Made by a program: the position numbers and the translations under genes. From Pyrrhosoma nymphula (lineage: Eukaryota; Arthropoda; Insecta; Odonata; Coenagrionidae), in the NCBI GenBank assembly GCA_963573305.1, contig OY754337.1, positions 70,529,094-70,593,093 of the forward strand: a stretch of DNA of 64,000 bases, in the 5' to 3' direction. A model generated the notes under the pieces. The model was not told the origin of the DNA, did not search any database, and saw only the letters and a program-made list of their open reading frames with translations. Positions 37,401 to 47,898 of the stretch are shown piece by piece; within the stretch, counting starts at the first letter, position 1; the number at the start of each line of letters is the position of its first letter.

Positions 37401-39958
37401 CCTCTAACTCCTCCTGCTATGTTTCTCCTCGTGTTTCCCCTTCCGCTTTGCCCTCCTCGCAGTTCGACCCCTGATTGACCTCCATTGAAACTCTGGCGTT
37501 CTCTGTGGAATTCGGAAAGAATTCTACCCGGTCACCCTAGGCGCTGCGAGGGACGACTTGTGTGTGACCCGCCGGGGTGCTTTGTCGTCTTTTTCGGTGG
37601 AGCCCTTCGGTGTTCCCGTCCTCGTCCATCCCGACTCCCCTCTTCTTTTCCTCGTGGAGCATCGATGTTTGTCTTTCATTTTGATTTCCAATCGCACTTC
37701 TGCTTCCATTGCGGTTGACAGAGGTAATGTTTTCCTCCTCTTCTATCCTCGGAGTTTACCCTCATAGTGACAACTCGCTTCGCTCTCTCTTCTTTTTAGT
37801 CTCATTAAGCTTTCATATTAGAGATCCAATTTTGCGCAAAGTGGAAAGCCACCAATTGGCCTGATGTGAAATGTTTGGAGAAGCCATCTTTGATGAAGAA
37901 ACATTATGTCATTCGTGCTAGAAGTAGGATTTTCATTTCCTGTTTTGCTACCGTGTTTTACATGAAAAAATCCTTGCGACTTGAATCACTCTTATATTAA
38001 AAAATTCTTTCATTTTTATTTCCAATTTAATTTGTTATCATAATTACATGTATGGGTTTTACTCATCAAATTGTTTAACCCTACTCTTTTCCTCAGGGTG
38101 GTTCGTTTTTGAGCCGATAAGGGTGTACGTAGCGCTTCTGACCAAGGACTTAAAAAGCAGCCGATGTAACGATGAATGTTTTCCCCTTAATCATCCCTTA
38201 ATCAATGAAAGATTATACCAATTTATATCCCTTCCAATCGAATATGTTAATTGCAGCTTAGATAATTAGTTGTCCATTTTGTAATGAGAATACGCATTCC
38301 GGGTATCTGGTGTAATCCGATGTAGTATTGGATCTATTCAGTCCAAGGATGTCTTAATTACCGAGTACTTACGGAAAGTGTACGACTTCTCGTAAAAATA
38401 TTTATTACCTAACTCCCAATTCTGGGAATACAAATCATAGCTAAGATCTCATTCTCAGAATTTGCTTTAGGCGCGTTGTGCACAATTATTTTCGTTCTAG
38501 TGTTTTTCTTGCCTTTACACTGTCTTGTCTTCCTTTATCATTGTGTAAAGAAAGGAATTTTTTATCGAACGTTTTAGCTGTTAAAAACGTTTAGACCGTC
38601 AAATGTGTTGGTGACGTTTCTTGTTAATGATTCTTTTTTATTTATCAGTTGAAACGTCATACTCGGTGCATGTTTATAGCGTGCATGAATCCCCGAAAGG
38701 TGGCCTACTTTTCTTCTGATTGCGGCTGATATGTTTTCTTTAAACTTGTGGGAAGAGAAGCATTCCCATCTCCCCTTAATGATTCGTATACGTTTCTTAT
38801 ATCTTTCATACTCCCTCTCTTTCGCTCTCCTTGCCCTTCTTGCATTCGTTCTTTGTGACCCCCCGGCCTTATCATGTAACTCGTACGTGGCCAGTGACGG
38901 TGGGTGGTGGCGGTGGTAAGGTTGGCTCGCTCGACGAGGGAAAGGTCATAACCTCGTTCGGTCCCTGTTCCTGGCCAACCAATGTCACTCCACCCTGAAG
39001 GTCTCCCGCTCCAGCCCCTGCGCCCCTCGGCAATTTTCCACATGCCCCGGCAAGAGGAATTCTCCTCGAACCGCTGCCCGAGCACACCTTATTTCCACTC
39101 CACGTGAAAACCCCGCCACGCTTCCGTTCCATATTTCGTTCTCCGCACCTTTAAGGGCTGTTCAGCATGAATGAAAAAAGAAATGACTTTTGTTTTTGCA
39201 AAGTGCATCGAACGAATTCGCGACCGCGTGCAGGTCTTCCCGCAAATATCATATATGTAAACATTCCTCTTAGAAAAAAATTAGAGTGCCTTCAAAGTTG
39301 ACCTGATTCCTCTTTCTAAATTCCTGCCATTTCCTTCTTTTTCCATATGGGTACGATTGCTTTTAAGAGAAACACTTGCTAGTTTTTAAACTTGTTTTGG
39401 CGTGTTTTTTTTCGTATCGTATTTAAGCGGTCTCACGCAGGTTTCGGTACGTCTCTGACTTTCGAAACCTACATTTTTATTCTTTCGTATTAAAAACTTC
39501 CATCCATTCGAAAAAATACCAAGAAATGGACCAATTTGGTGCGATAATAACCAGAAAGTTGCGAATTAAAATTGTGAAGTTAAAATTGGGTGCCTATATG
39601 ATTAATTGGGCCAGCATAATAACAGTGATTTTACGATACATCCCCTTTTTGTGAGGTAGAATTCATGCTATATATATAATGAATGTTTGAAACGTAAGAA
39701 TATTTCGTTATTTTTTCGACTCTTTCACCTCCTATTCAGCCGGAGAGGATTATTCACATATTTCTATCAGATTTATTTAAAGAAGATGTACTATGAATTT
39801 TGTTAAAGAACTGATGGTAAATTCGAATATTTGACTCTTTATAAATCCAAACTCCTAATATGTTTCCCGCAAACAGAAGAGACCATAATATCTGCCAATA
39901 AGACTTTTGAACTATGTGTTTCGTTGGTAGAGAAAAAAATTAATGCAAACCATCTCTC
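34475..39958. other. Mixed composition DNA, no gene recognised
   Basis: The 5.5 kb contains pyrimidine-rich (36040-36240) and moderately GC-rich (36970-37740; 38870-39130) stretches. At 36972-37274 both strands are open. The minus frame starts with a hydrophobic stretch (SSLALWVLIGCATAV) that could pass for a signal peptide, but nothing else supports a gene. CCAAT-like sequences occur near 37020 and 37200. I call no feature. Confidence 0.4.
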
Positions 39959-39961
39959 TAA

Positions 39962-40176
39962 AGGCCGTTTTATATAAGGAATTTTATTGCACAATTTGAT
40001 GTACCTATAGACATTGCTAAAACGTAAGCACGGAATTGGAGCAGGGGCTATTTTCCCATGTCATTTATGCATTGCGCATGCATTGTTGCATTTCATCGCT
40101 TTACACGACGCAATTTTAAATGCACGTCCATGCATACATGGGATTGTGCAATAAAGTGCCTTGTGTGAAACGGCCT
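39962..40176. mobile_element. 215-bp Harbinger-like MITE, copy 2
   Basis: It starts AGGCCGTTTTATATAAGG and ends CCTTGTGTGAAACGGCCT, with TAA on both sides (39959-39961 and 40177-40179). Length is exactly that of copy 1 (10394-10608). The two align through the interior: for instance an internal CGCTTTACACGA block and a GAATTGGAGCAGG/AAATTAGAACAGG block occur at matching places, though overall divergence is high. TTA and TAA duplications together fit the TWA preference of PIF/Harbinger. It is non-coding. Confidence 0.85.
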
Positions 40177-40179
40177 TAA

Positions 40180-42003
40180 CATAGTTAGCTAACCTGTAGT
40201 GTAGGGCTTGTTTGTGAAATTTCTGCTCCTGACAAGTATTAGCAGGTTTTAGCGAATGCATCGAAGAGTTTTAGTTTCATTAACTTTATAAGGGTATAGT
40301 GTAGTGCATGTTGGTGGTAACTCACCCCCGGCAAAACACTCATGAGGTGGATTTCAGGATATCATGAGTAATCTACATGTAGGTGTTGATATGTATGTTG
40401 ACATGTAGGTGTTGTTATGAATTATTGCTATTGATTAATAAAATGTTTGTTTGTTCGGTCTATTCTATTGCATAATACGAAACGCTGGAGAATAAGATAG
40501 AATATTAATTATTTAATATCATATCCCACAGGGAATACCAACCCGTGCACGCACGAATTAGAAGCGTAGTTCTATTTTAACGTGATTAAATTAATTCAAA
40601 TGTACAACACATGATAATAAATTTCATTCTGTGCAAATTTTTCTTGGAAAGGATGCTACATTCATCCATCTAGAGATCGATTTGTTGCTGATCGAAATCT
40701 GAGTGTTGGAGCATCTTTCGTAATATTACGTCTATGGGATGCTGTAGCTAACTGCTTTTACGTTTTTACTGTGGAAACGAATTTATGATTATTATTTTTG
40801 TCTGTTGAGCTAATTTAATATGTCCGATTGAAATTATTGTAGTTTTTCGATAAATAGGGTATCCCGGGAATGATAAATTTCTAGATTTTGTGAGCAATAA
40901 AATAGATAAATAATTGATATGCTCTAGTTGCGCATTCAAATACAGCTATGGCGTTCTTTTATTATGCACATACATTTTATTGGTTTTAGTTCTGTTTCGT
41001 TACTGTGATGGAATTCTTCGTTGGGAATTTGTGAAAGGTCAGCCCTTAATATTTCTTTCCACGCCTCATAGCACCTTCGTATTCTACATAATTAGTCTAC
41101 TAGAAATTTCCACGAACGTAACTTATTGACTTCACCACTTCGTTTGCCGGTGTATTCAATTAAGTCGTTCGTTTTTCATGCGGTTGCTTCGCAAGATACA
41201 TTCCGGAAAGAAGCTTATTATCCAAATGTCCTCTCGGAATACCTTCCGGTGATCGTGAATGGAATATTTATTTTGGGTTTGTAATCACACGTGGTTTCAT
41301 TCAATCACAATTAGCGCCTTAATACGGGTACCTCCCTTGCTGCTACCTCGAGACGCCTCAAAATCGTGATAGCCAGTTGCTGCCACCGAGCGACCCGCTT
41401 TCCTTTTCCACTGCGGATATGCTGAGCGTAAAAACAATGAAGAATAACCCTTCTCTCTTTCCTTCATTGTAATTAGGGTCCATGTTCGCCTCCGAGTGCA
41501 GAGAATGTGCATCCTCTAGCCATTATATTGCATAAATGCTGAGATTCATACCTTTAGTAAAGGACAATTTTCTATTGCTGGAACATCATTATTATTCAGT
41601 TGAGTATCCTTTATTTCTCATTGTTTTGTTTTTAATTTATGTTTTGAAATAAATACGTGAGACCATTTTCTGTATTGGAATTCATAATGGACTGTGGTCA
41701 AACGTTTTCTGTATTCAGTTTTCGTCGTGATAATTACCTATGCTAAAAGTTTCTTAGTTAGTTTCTTTTTAGAAGGCCATAGCTCTCATAGTGTTTTGAA
41801 ATTTTTATGTTATGATGATGAATGAACAATGACAAATGAACCTATGTCAGCTGTTTTTTACATGGAGAGGGTATGTATGTACTTATATTTCTCTGTCTTT
41901 TATATTTAATATAAAGCATTTTCATCGGCTCTAAAAAAACCCTTTAATTGTTATACAGAGGACCATGCAAGTAGCACAATGTACATAATCAAATGTTTTA
42001 GTT
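40180..42003. other. AT-rich DNA, nothing recognised
   Basis: A small imperfect repeat of ACATGTAGGTGTTG (about 40375-40415) is the only structure noticed. Confidence 0.5.
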
Positions 42004-42597
42004 GGGCTATTCCACGCGAACTCAACCAAATGGCAATACACCCGTGGCTCAACCATCTTCGATTCTCACGAATTTTGGCACAAAGCAAGAACACAATGAG
42101 GAAAGACAATCTGATAAATATTAGCTCTTAATAATTATAAATGTCAAATTTATGACGATTCGAATATCACAAGGTAGCGCAAAATGGAAACTTCGATCCG
42201 TTATAAGAATTAGTTTTTTAGTTATTAGGCCCTAAAAATGGATCATAATTCAAAAAAATAGGCAAATTTAAAGTCATCTGAAAGTTCAGAATAAATGTCT
42301 ATGTAGCCAAAATTTAAAATAAAATGCAGATTGTTGTTTTTTCATTACGAAAATGTCATTACATTCTAAATCTTATGGTTAGATCGACTTGTTTTTGAGT
42401 GACAGTCGGGAACTGCGGCGCGCCATTTTGCGCTAACTTGTGATATTCGAAGCGTCATAAATTTGACATTTATAATTATTAAGAGCTAATATTTGTCAGG
42501 TTGTCTTTCCTTATTGTATTCCTGCTTTGTGCCAAAATTCGTGAGAATCGAAGATGGTTGTGCCAAGGCCTTTTTGAATTTGCGTGGAATCGCCCAG
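42004..42597. mobile_element. 594-bp foldback element with ~185-bp inverted repeats
   Basis: Arms at about 42004-42188 and 42413-42597 are inverse copies at roughly nine-tenths identity by eye. They share TGGGCnATTCCACGC at the tips, then ACCATCTTCGATTCTCACG and TAGCTCTTAATAATTATAAA. The 224-bp centre is AT-rich and has no coding motif. Long arms with an unrelated centre are typical of foldback-type non-autonomous DNA transposons. A clear target duplication was not found, so the superfamily is open. Transcribed, it would form a long imperfect dsRNA hairpin. Confidence 0.85.
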
Positions 42598-43139
42598 CTC
42601 TGAACGAAAATCATTATCTTTCATTTTACGTTAAAGGCTGTAATTTCTTGACTTTAATTTTTAGTGCCAAATTTTCTTTTGAATTTTGTTACAAAAACAA
42701 ATATTCACATAAAATTAATATAAAAATAAAACTTCTCATGTTTTATGCTCATGTTGAACGTATTCAATTTTTGATAACCGATTAAATATCCCTTTATTGA
42801 AAATTTTCAAGTTGCCTAGAATTTACGAGCGCCTTGAATTGTAGGCACATTAATTTTTAGTGAAAAATATCCTTGTATTAAGTCCTCCTGGTATCTCATA
42901 ATAACAACTGGGTTCCTTTGAAATGATGATGCTCTTTTTTATTCTTTCAAAATATAGTCTGTAGCAGGTCCGCTTTTGCTGTTATCTGAATCTACAGATT
43001 ATTTATCAATCCAAAGGCTGAGAACCGTTGTAGAAATTTCTTCGATTCTCATTTAAATATGTAGGCACGTCATGGACCATTAACCCTTAATGGCCCCAAG
43101 TGTTCCACGACCGTAATTTCCAATCCGTTCAGTGTTTGA
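42598..43139. other. AT-rich DNA, nothing recognised
   Basis: No supported feature between the foldback element and the GC-rich block. Confidence 0.5.
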
Positions 43140-43640
43140 TGACCTTCATCCGTCCCTCCCATTTCGAGTCCATCGTCGCCATGGCCGGCGGCCGGACGCT
43201 GCCGGACGAAAGTTTTCCGTGTCAGTTTGCAGCGGGTGGTGGGTACAGGCTGGGCGTGTTTGTCTCAAGCGAGTGATTTCCTCATCAATCATTGCCGGCC
43301 AATTGTGCTGATTAGATTAGGGCGATGATTAATTGGGCTCGGCTGCCCATCATAAAAATTGCATGTCGCCGGAAAGGTTATGCCACTACTCTCGTGGCTA
43401 CTAAACAACCTACCCCATGGAAACGCCATCGCATAAGTTTCTCTACTGCCGAGGGGAGTGCATTTGGCCCTCGATGAGTCATAAACCTTTTACTTTCGTC
43501 GCTTGAATTCGTGGGCATTATTCCATTGAGGTCTTCGGGTTGGCACAGCTGAAGTTCAGGGTGGGCACATGATTTCGGCTTACTAATTACCCAATAATCG
43601 CATGGCCTGCGCTATTCCATTAGAGGAATAGCTTTCCCTG
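43140..43640. promoter_or_regulatory. Candidate regulatory block with homeodomain-like sites
   Basis: A compact, non-repetitive GC-rich block in an AT-rich desert contains ATCAATCA (reverse TGATTGAT, an Exd/Pbx-type site). It also holds GATTAGATTAG (tandem GATTA, K50 homeodomain type), GATGATTAATTGGG and CTAATTACCCAATAATCG. No long open frame or repeat signature is seen. The mix of motif clustering and composition is what arthropod enhancers often look like. This is inference only: such short motifs are common, and conservation cannot be tested here. Confidence 0.3.
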
Positions 43641-44640
43641 CAACGGGATAGGCAAGGTATAGCTACGAAAGTCAAATCTTGATCTTACCACGGTTGTCAT
43701 GATTTTAATTGGTTTACTAATGAGTAAAACTACCCTACTAGTGGCAGAGCTGCTACATAAATATGCTCTTTATTTTATATTTTAACGCATGGAGTTGATC
43801 TTCATATTTTACTCCGAATTTTGTGCCATTTAAAAGCCGTGGACTAAGTCTGTCAAACTTGCAAATGCTAGGAGAAGAATTTCGTTTCCCTGCGTGAAAG
43901 GCTAGGGGCAGTTTATTTATTGCCTCTCAGTTATTGGAAGTTTATTTAATAGTCTTGGGAAATACTTGTAATTACTTTCTGAAACTCAGGAATTTAATTC
44001 AGTCATCGGCTTTATTGATGTGATTACTATACCATTAGAGCAATGCTATGCGAAATGTGCTCTTGTTACATGAATAATTGAGTGGTTGATTTCGAATAAA
44101 GTATAAGAATCGTTAAAAGGAATTAATTTTCATCCTTGAAAGCCGCAACGGGACATAATCTAGCTGTTAATTCATGTTGTTACGGTATTGCTGTTAACTG
44201 AATTGATAATCTCCTCCAACGTTATGCCAATTAAGTAGCGTTCCGTGGTGACAGGGGCTCCCTTATGTGTAGAATATATGTATTTCTATTACACTCGCAT
44301 CCAGTAAAGCTTGGGATTAGCGTGGGGAACCTATTATGCGAAAATGCCTTAATCAGGAAAAGCTATGCAACGCTCTCCCTAATGAGAGCCTCATCTTGAA
44401 AGCGACCCTTAAAATCTGATAAACGAATTTGAGACCTTGTGCCTAAAGCAGGTGTGAATTCAGTTACAATCACCAATTTTCCTTTCTTTTCCTCCTTAGA
44501 AGAAATAATCATTTATAATTAGTTCAGGCAGCAGTTACCGGAAAACTTCTCATTCCACTCTGGTCACTCTGTTTGTTGGATTCAGAGTTTAATTGACTTT
44601 TCGTCGTCAAAACACTTTGCTTTTTACGCGATTGCCTATA
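43641..44640. other. Unrecognised DNA
   Basis: No gene or repeat is recognised before the (AT)n tract. Confidence 0.5.
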
Positions 44641-44648
44641 ATATATAC

Positions 44649-44684
<36 letters not shown>
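44641..44684. repeat. (AT)n microsatellite
   Basis: An almost pure AT dinucleotide run directly abuts the left arm of the 141-bp inverted repeat. Similar runs lie at 45118-45137, 45607-45668, 45922-45958 and 46240-46263, each at the edge of a repeat unit. Confidence 0.95.
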
Positions 44685-44686
<2 letters not shown>

Positions 44687-45074
44687 ATTTGAACAGAAGG
44701 TGAAAGAAAGAGATAGGAAACATGTAACTAAAATTGGACGAAGACACTGGTGATATGGAAGATGGTACAGCCGAGAAATCAGAGGGTAAAAATGTGCCGT
44801 GACCGGGACTCGAACCCGGAAGCCCCAGCCGGCCCCAGCCCCAGTTCTTTGTTATAAGCCCCAGCCGAAATCATGGTAAATCTAAGTGTCCTGATAGCTC
44901 AACTGGTAGAGCACTCGGCGCGAAATCGGGAGGTTCCGGGTTCGAGTCCCGGTCACGGCACATTTTTACCCTCTGATTTCTCGGCTGTACCATCTTCCAT
45001 ATCACCAGTGTCTTCGTCCAATTTTAGTTACATGTTTCCTATCTCTTTCTTTCACCTTCTGTTCAAATTATTAT
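44681..45074. repeat. Perfect 141-bp inverted repeat with tRNA-like centre
   Basis: Positions 44681-44821 and 44934-45074 are exact reverse complements over 141 bp, separated by a 112-bp spacer. Each arm includes the T-arm/B-box half of the tRNA-like sequence followed by a shared non-tRNA body (CATTTTTACCCTCTGATTTC onward on the right). The right half plus part of the spacer makes one complete tRNA-related unit. The left half is an inverted partial copy that ends within the T arm, after which the spacer holds GCCCCAGCC-type repeats. It is either two tRNA-derived SINEs fused head to head or a foldback element. No mismatch means a recent origin, ongoing gene conversion or an assembly/template-switch artefact. 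Confidence 0.92.
44888..44960 (+). tRNA. tRNA-like pseudogene / SINE head
   Basis: A 73-nt stretch folds as a cloverleaf. The acceptor stem is GTCCTGA with TCACGGC (one C-C mismatch), the D stem GCTC/GAGC, the anticodon stem CTCGG/TCGGG (two wobbles), and the T stem CCGGG/CCCGG around TTCGAGT, with discriminator A. A box TAGCTCAACTGG and B box GGTTCGAGTCCC are excellent pol III promoters. The anticodon loop reads CGCGAAA, giving CGA at 34-36, but U33 is replaced by G, so it is unlikely to be a working tRNA. There is no long variable arm, which argues against a genuine Ser tRNA. Most likely it is the head of a tRNA-derived SINE. Confidence 0.6.
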
Positions 45075-45466
45075 ATATTTATTCGCCTAAAAGGTGGTGT
45101 GTGAGTGAGTGAACGAAATATATATATATATATATATGCCATGCCACCAAAACTCCACCTTTTCTTGATCCCATTCCCAAACATACCGCCTCCCACTCTC
45201 AAAATTTTGACGATTGTTTCTCCCTAGAGATCATAGAAGCCCTTCCTCAATCCGCCGGTAATGTTGACGTGAAAATTCGTGAATACGCCCATATTTGGGT
45301 GACAAGAGCATTCGAAAAGCCCGGGCTAAACCTAGCCCATTTAATTAAAAGCCCAATAGCCACCTCTCTCTCCCCACCACTATCCATTCGCACTTACCCC
45401 CCCTTTCCTTCCTCTCTGCCCTTTCCTTCCCAAGGGAACAGAGCGGACTCATCATTCCTCTACCGC

Positions 45467-45604
45467 TGACGATGGCGTCCTGACGCCGAAACGTACAAGT
45501 TTTATTTTGTGAGTGTCCTTTTTGCGTGTTTCTGTGTTTGTTTAGTGTATCACTGTTTTATTTATGCATGTGCATCGTCGCCGAGAGCGATTTTCTACCA
45601 AGAC

Positions 45605-45606
<2 letters not shown>
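45467..45606 (+). repeat. Repeat unit A, copy 1 (direct)
   Basis: This ~140-bp unit begins TGACGATGGCGTCCTGACGC and ends CTACCAAGACATTATATA in an (AT)n run. It is identical to 46100-46239, exactly 633 bp downstream, and inverted at 45961-46075. It opens with a GGCGT/ACGCC hairpin followed by GAAACG. Its translation in one frame is a chance 73-codon frame, so no gene is called. Confidence 0.92.

Positions 45607-45668
<62 letters not shown>
45607..45668. repeat. (AT)n microsatellite
   Basis: A run of about 62 bp of alternating A and T between repeat unit A copy 1 and the hairpin at 45662-45890. Confidence 0.95.
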
Positions 45669-45672
<4 letters not shown>

Positions 45673-45890
45673 CTTTGTCACAAGTGTGACTAAAATGAGA
45701 ACACATAAAAAAGACACACACGGGTTGTAAATTTTTCGGTGGATCGCCGCCACCTTCTTCAGCGAAAGGTATTTCCTATACCTTTCGCTGAAGAAGGTGG
45801 CGGCGATCCACCGAAAAATTTACAACCCGTGTGAGTGTCTTTTTTATGTGTTCTCATTTTAGTCAGACTTGTGACAAAGTTTTTATATAT
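45662..45890. repeat. ~110-bp-arm hairpin, 5-nt loop
   Basis: Arms at about 45662-45772 and 45778-45890 are inverse copies with one mismatch and a 2-nt indel. They surround the loop TTCCT. The right arm reads CGCTGAAGAAGGTGGCGG then CGATCCACCGAAAAATTTAC. The hairpin lies between two (AT)n tracts. It is a near-perfect long palindrome, a class of sequence that is unstable and prone to assembly error. Confidence 0.93.
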
Positions 45891-45920
45891 TTGTGTTCAC
45901 GCTCGTGAAAGCTTCCAATG

Positions 45921-45921
<1 letters not shown>

Positions 45922-45958
<37 letters not shown>
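45922..45958. repeat. (AT)n microsatellite
   Basis: An alternating AT tract abutting the inverted copy of repeat unit A. Confidence 0.95.
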
Positions 45959-45959
<1 letters not shown>

Positions 45960-45960
45960 T

Positions 45961-46075
45961 TGCATAAATAAAACAGTGATACACTAAACAAACACAGAAA
46001 CACGCAAAAAGGACACTCACAAAATAAAACTTGTACGTTTCGGCGTCAGGACGCCATCGTCAGCGGTAGAGGAAT
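45961..46075 (-). repeat. Repeat unit A, inverted copy
   Basis: This is the reverse complement of about 45454-45567, including the CCTCTACCG segment that precedes copy 1 but not copy 3. It begins at TGCATAAATAAAACAG right after an AT tract. Confidence 0.9.
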
Positions 46076-46099
46076 CGATGAGCGTATGAATAGAGAGAA

Positions 46100-46263
46100 T
46101 GACGATGGCGTCCTGACGCCGAAACGTACAAGTTTTATTTTGTGAGTGTCCTTTTTGCGTGTTTCTGTGTTTGTTTAGTGTATCACTGTTTTATTTATGC
46201 ATGTGCATCGTCGCCGAGAGCGATTTTCTACCAAGACATTATATATATATACTCGTATATATA
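46100..46263 (+). repeat. Repeat unit A, copy 3 (direct), with AT tail
   Basis: It is identical to copy 1 over 140 bp and ends in a shorter interrupted AT run. Its left flank differs from copy 1, so the unit boundary is near TGACGATGG. Confidence 0.92.
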
Positions 46264-47522
46264 TTTCTCATCTCTTAACTCTTTATTTGTCTTCTCCTCC
46301 TCTTCACGGGCGTTTAATTTTCATTTTTTCGTTCATTCCACATCACTTCGCCTCTCTCTACTCGTTCCTGGGACGTCGTAAGAGCCAACTTTCGGGGCGG
46401 GATATGGCGCGACCAATTCCTTATACACGTCGGTTTTTCTCAAATTCCCCATTGTCCTCGCTATTGGACCCGCGGGCCCACGCCATCCATTCCTTCCACA
46501 CCGCCTCTTGCCCGCTCAGGGATCCAATCTCCAGCCAGATAACACTGGGAGCCGTGGAGAGCGGGGTGTGTTGGTGGTGCAGGCAAAAAAGCACCAGCTG
46601 CTCTCTCCCAGTTCAATTAGTTAAGCCCCCCCACTCCTCCTCTTGCCTGAGCGCCCCTTTAAAGTCCCCCCACACCCGTCACCCATCTCCCATTCCATTC
46701 GGACAGAAATGGCACCTCCCTCCTCCCCTGATCTTATTTATCAGTGCCATCTCCCGCGGAGCTGTATCATTTGCAGACACTCTTCCGAAGCCTTCCTCCC
46801 ACGTGCCCTCCCTCTTCCGTTTTCTATTAGGCAGAGCGGGATAAATGTTTTTCTCGGCAATCCAGAGACCCCCCCCACCCTCAAATCCTCCCCCATTTTC
46901 GGTATTATTACCGTCCTCCCCGCGGGTTTTTATGCCGCGCCTAAGTCCCTTATTCGAGAATTTTAGGGAGGAGAGACTCCGCCGTCGATTACTGCGTTGA
47001 ATGGTCTCTGGATATTTATGCTTCCGCGTCCCCGTTATCCCTTTGCGATGGGCCATTAATGAATGCTCATTTGCGTCGAAGCGATTAGGCTGCGCGGCTA
47101 AATGTTGATCCTTCCGCTACCGATTTGGCCGGCGGGCTTCAAAATATAGTCTCTTTGTTTGATGCATCAAATTTCGGGCTTAGTATTCTAAAAGCTGTAT
47201 AGCTAGGTATGTATTATGATGCACTTTTTATATTTTGGCAGCGCCTGTGTTCGTTCTGGGAGTGGAACCGCATTTTACGATGCTAATAAGTCAGTACAGT
47301 TGATTAGTTTTGCTTAATTTTATTTGCTAGTTGGTAAATTGCATCTCCCCCGGTATAAACCTGCTCGGATTATGGGCAATGAAATCGTACACGCTGATTG
47401 ATGCTAAAATCATGCGATTGATTAAGATAATCTGAAAGAATAGTATTTAAAATGGGAAAACTGCTTAATTAATTTCGCGTTAATCGCATTTCATGTAGGG
47501 CAAGAACAAGAATCCTAGTACT
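46264..47522. other. GC/pyrimidine-rich block without identified gene
   Basis: A 215-codon plus frame (46197-46844) and a 125-codon minus frame overlap here. Both reflect C/T strand bias and start inside repeat DNA, so I reject them as genes. The part near 47040-47150 has ATTA motifs in a GC-rich setting similar to 43140-43640. Confidence 0.4.
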
Positions 47523-47603
47523 TGTCCATGGCGAGATTCGATCCCGCGACCCATGATTTGTCAACTTGACTAATCATGTGCTGGCTACTGTAACTACACG
47601 AAC
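47523..47603 (-). tRNA. tRNA-like fossil (SINE head or tRNA pseudogene)
   Basis: On the minus strand the ends GTTCGTG and CATGGAC pair over 7 bp (two G-U). The T arm GCGGG-ATCGAAT-CTCGC is good, with T54 changed to A. The anticodon arm is abnormal: CATGATT/AATCATG surrounds a 13-nt loop that itself contains GTCAA/TTGAC. The D arm is degenerate. It cannot be a working tRNA. Flanking sequence shows no recognised SINE body. Confidence 0.5.
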
Positions 47604-47798
47604 GTCAACTTAGGAAAAAGCTAAATGAAATCATCCTTTAGTATTACCTCTAAATTTAAGGTAAAAATCCTATCATTGCGAAGTTAGGAGCAGTTGCATT
47701 AAGGGTACTATGTACTCTTGTCGTACAGATTTCGTAATTTGTTTTGTTACTCATATTATCATTTTCATTCATTGCTTCCAAGTGCTGGAATGCCTTCA

Positions 47799-47898
47799 TA
47801 ATGCATTGTTTTCGATATGAATGACAATTTAATTCATAGTGTTTGTTGTAATGCATTGTGTTCGATATGAATGACAATTTAATTCATAGTGTTTGTTT
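47799..47898. repeat. 50-bp tandem duplication
   Basis: A 50-bp unit containing TTCGATATGAATGACAATTT and TAATTCATAGTGTTTGTT occurs twice head to tail (47799-47848 and 47849-47898) with one or two mismatches. Confidence 0.92.

Noticed and set aside
44888..44960. Functional tRNA-Ser(CGA)
   Set aside because: U33 is G, the variable arm is short, an acceptor mismatch is present, and it sits in an inverted repeat. A SINE head or pseudogene is more likely.
44641..46263. CRISPR array (regularly spaced repeats)
   Set aside because: Repeats are few, long, partly inverted and separated by AT microsatellites. The genome is eukaryotic.
45509..46381. Two frames with identical first ~35 residues, which might look like a duplicated gene
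   Set aside because: They are translations of the duplicated repeat unit A and enter (AT)n; not coding.
46197..46844. 215-codon plus-strand frame and opposing 125-codon frame
   Set aside because: The plus frame begins inside repeat unit A and runs through an AT microsatellite. Composition bias explains the rest.
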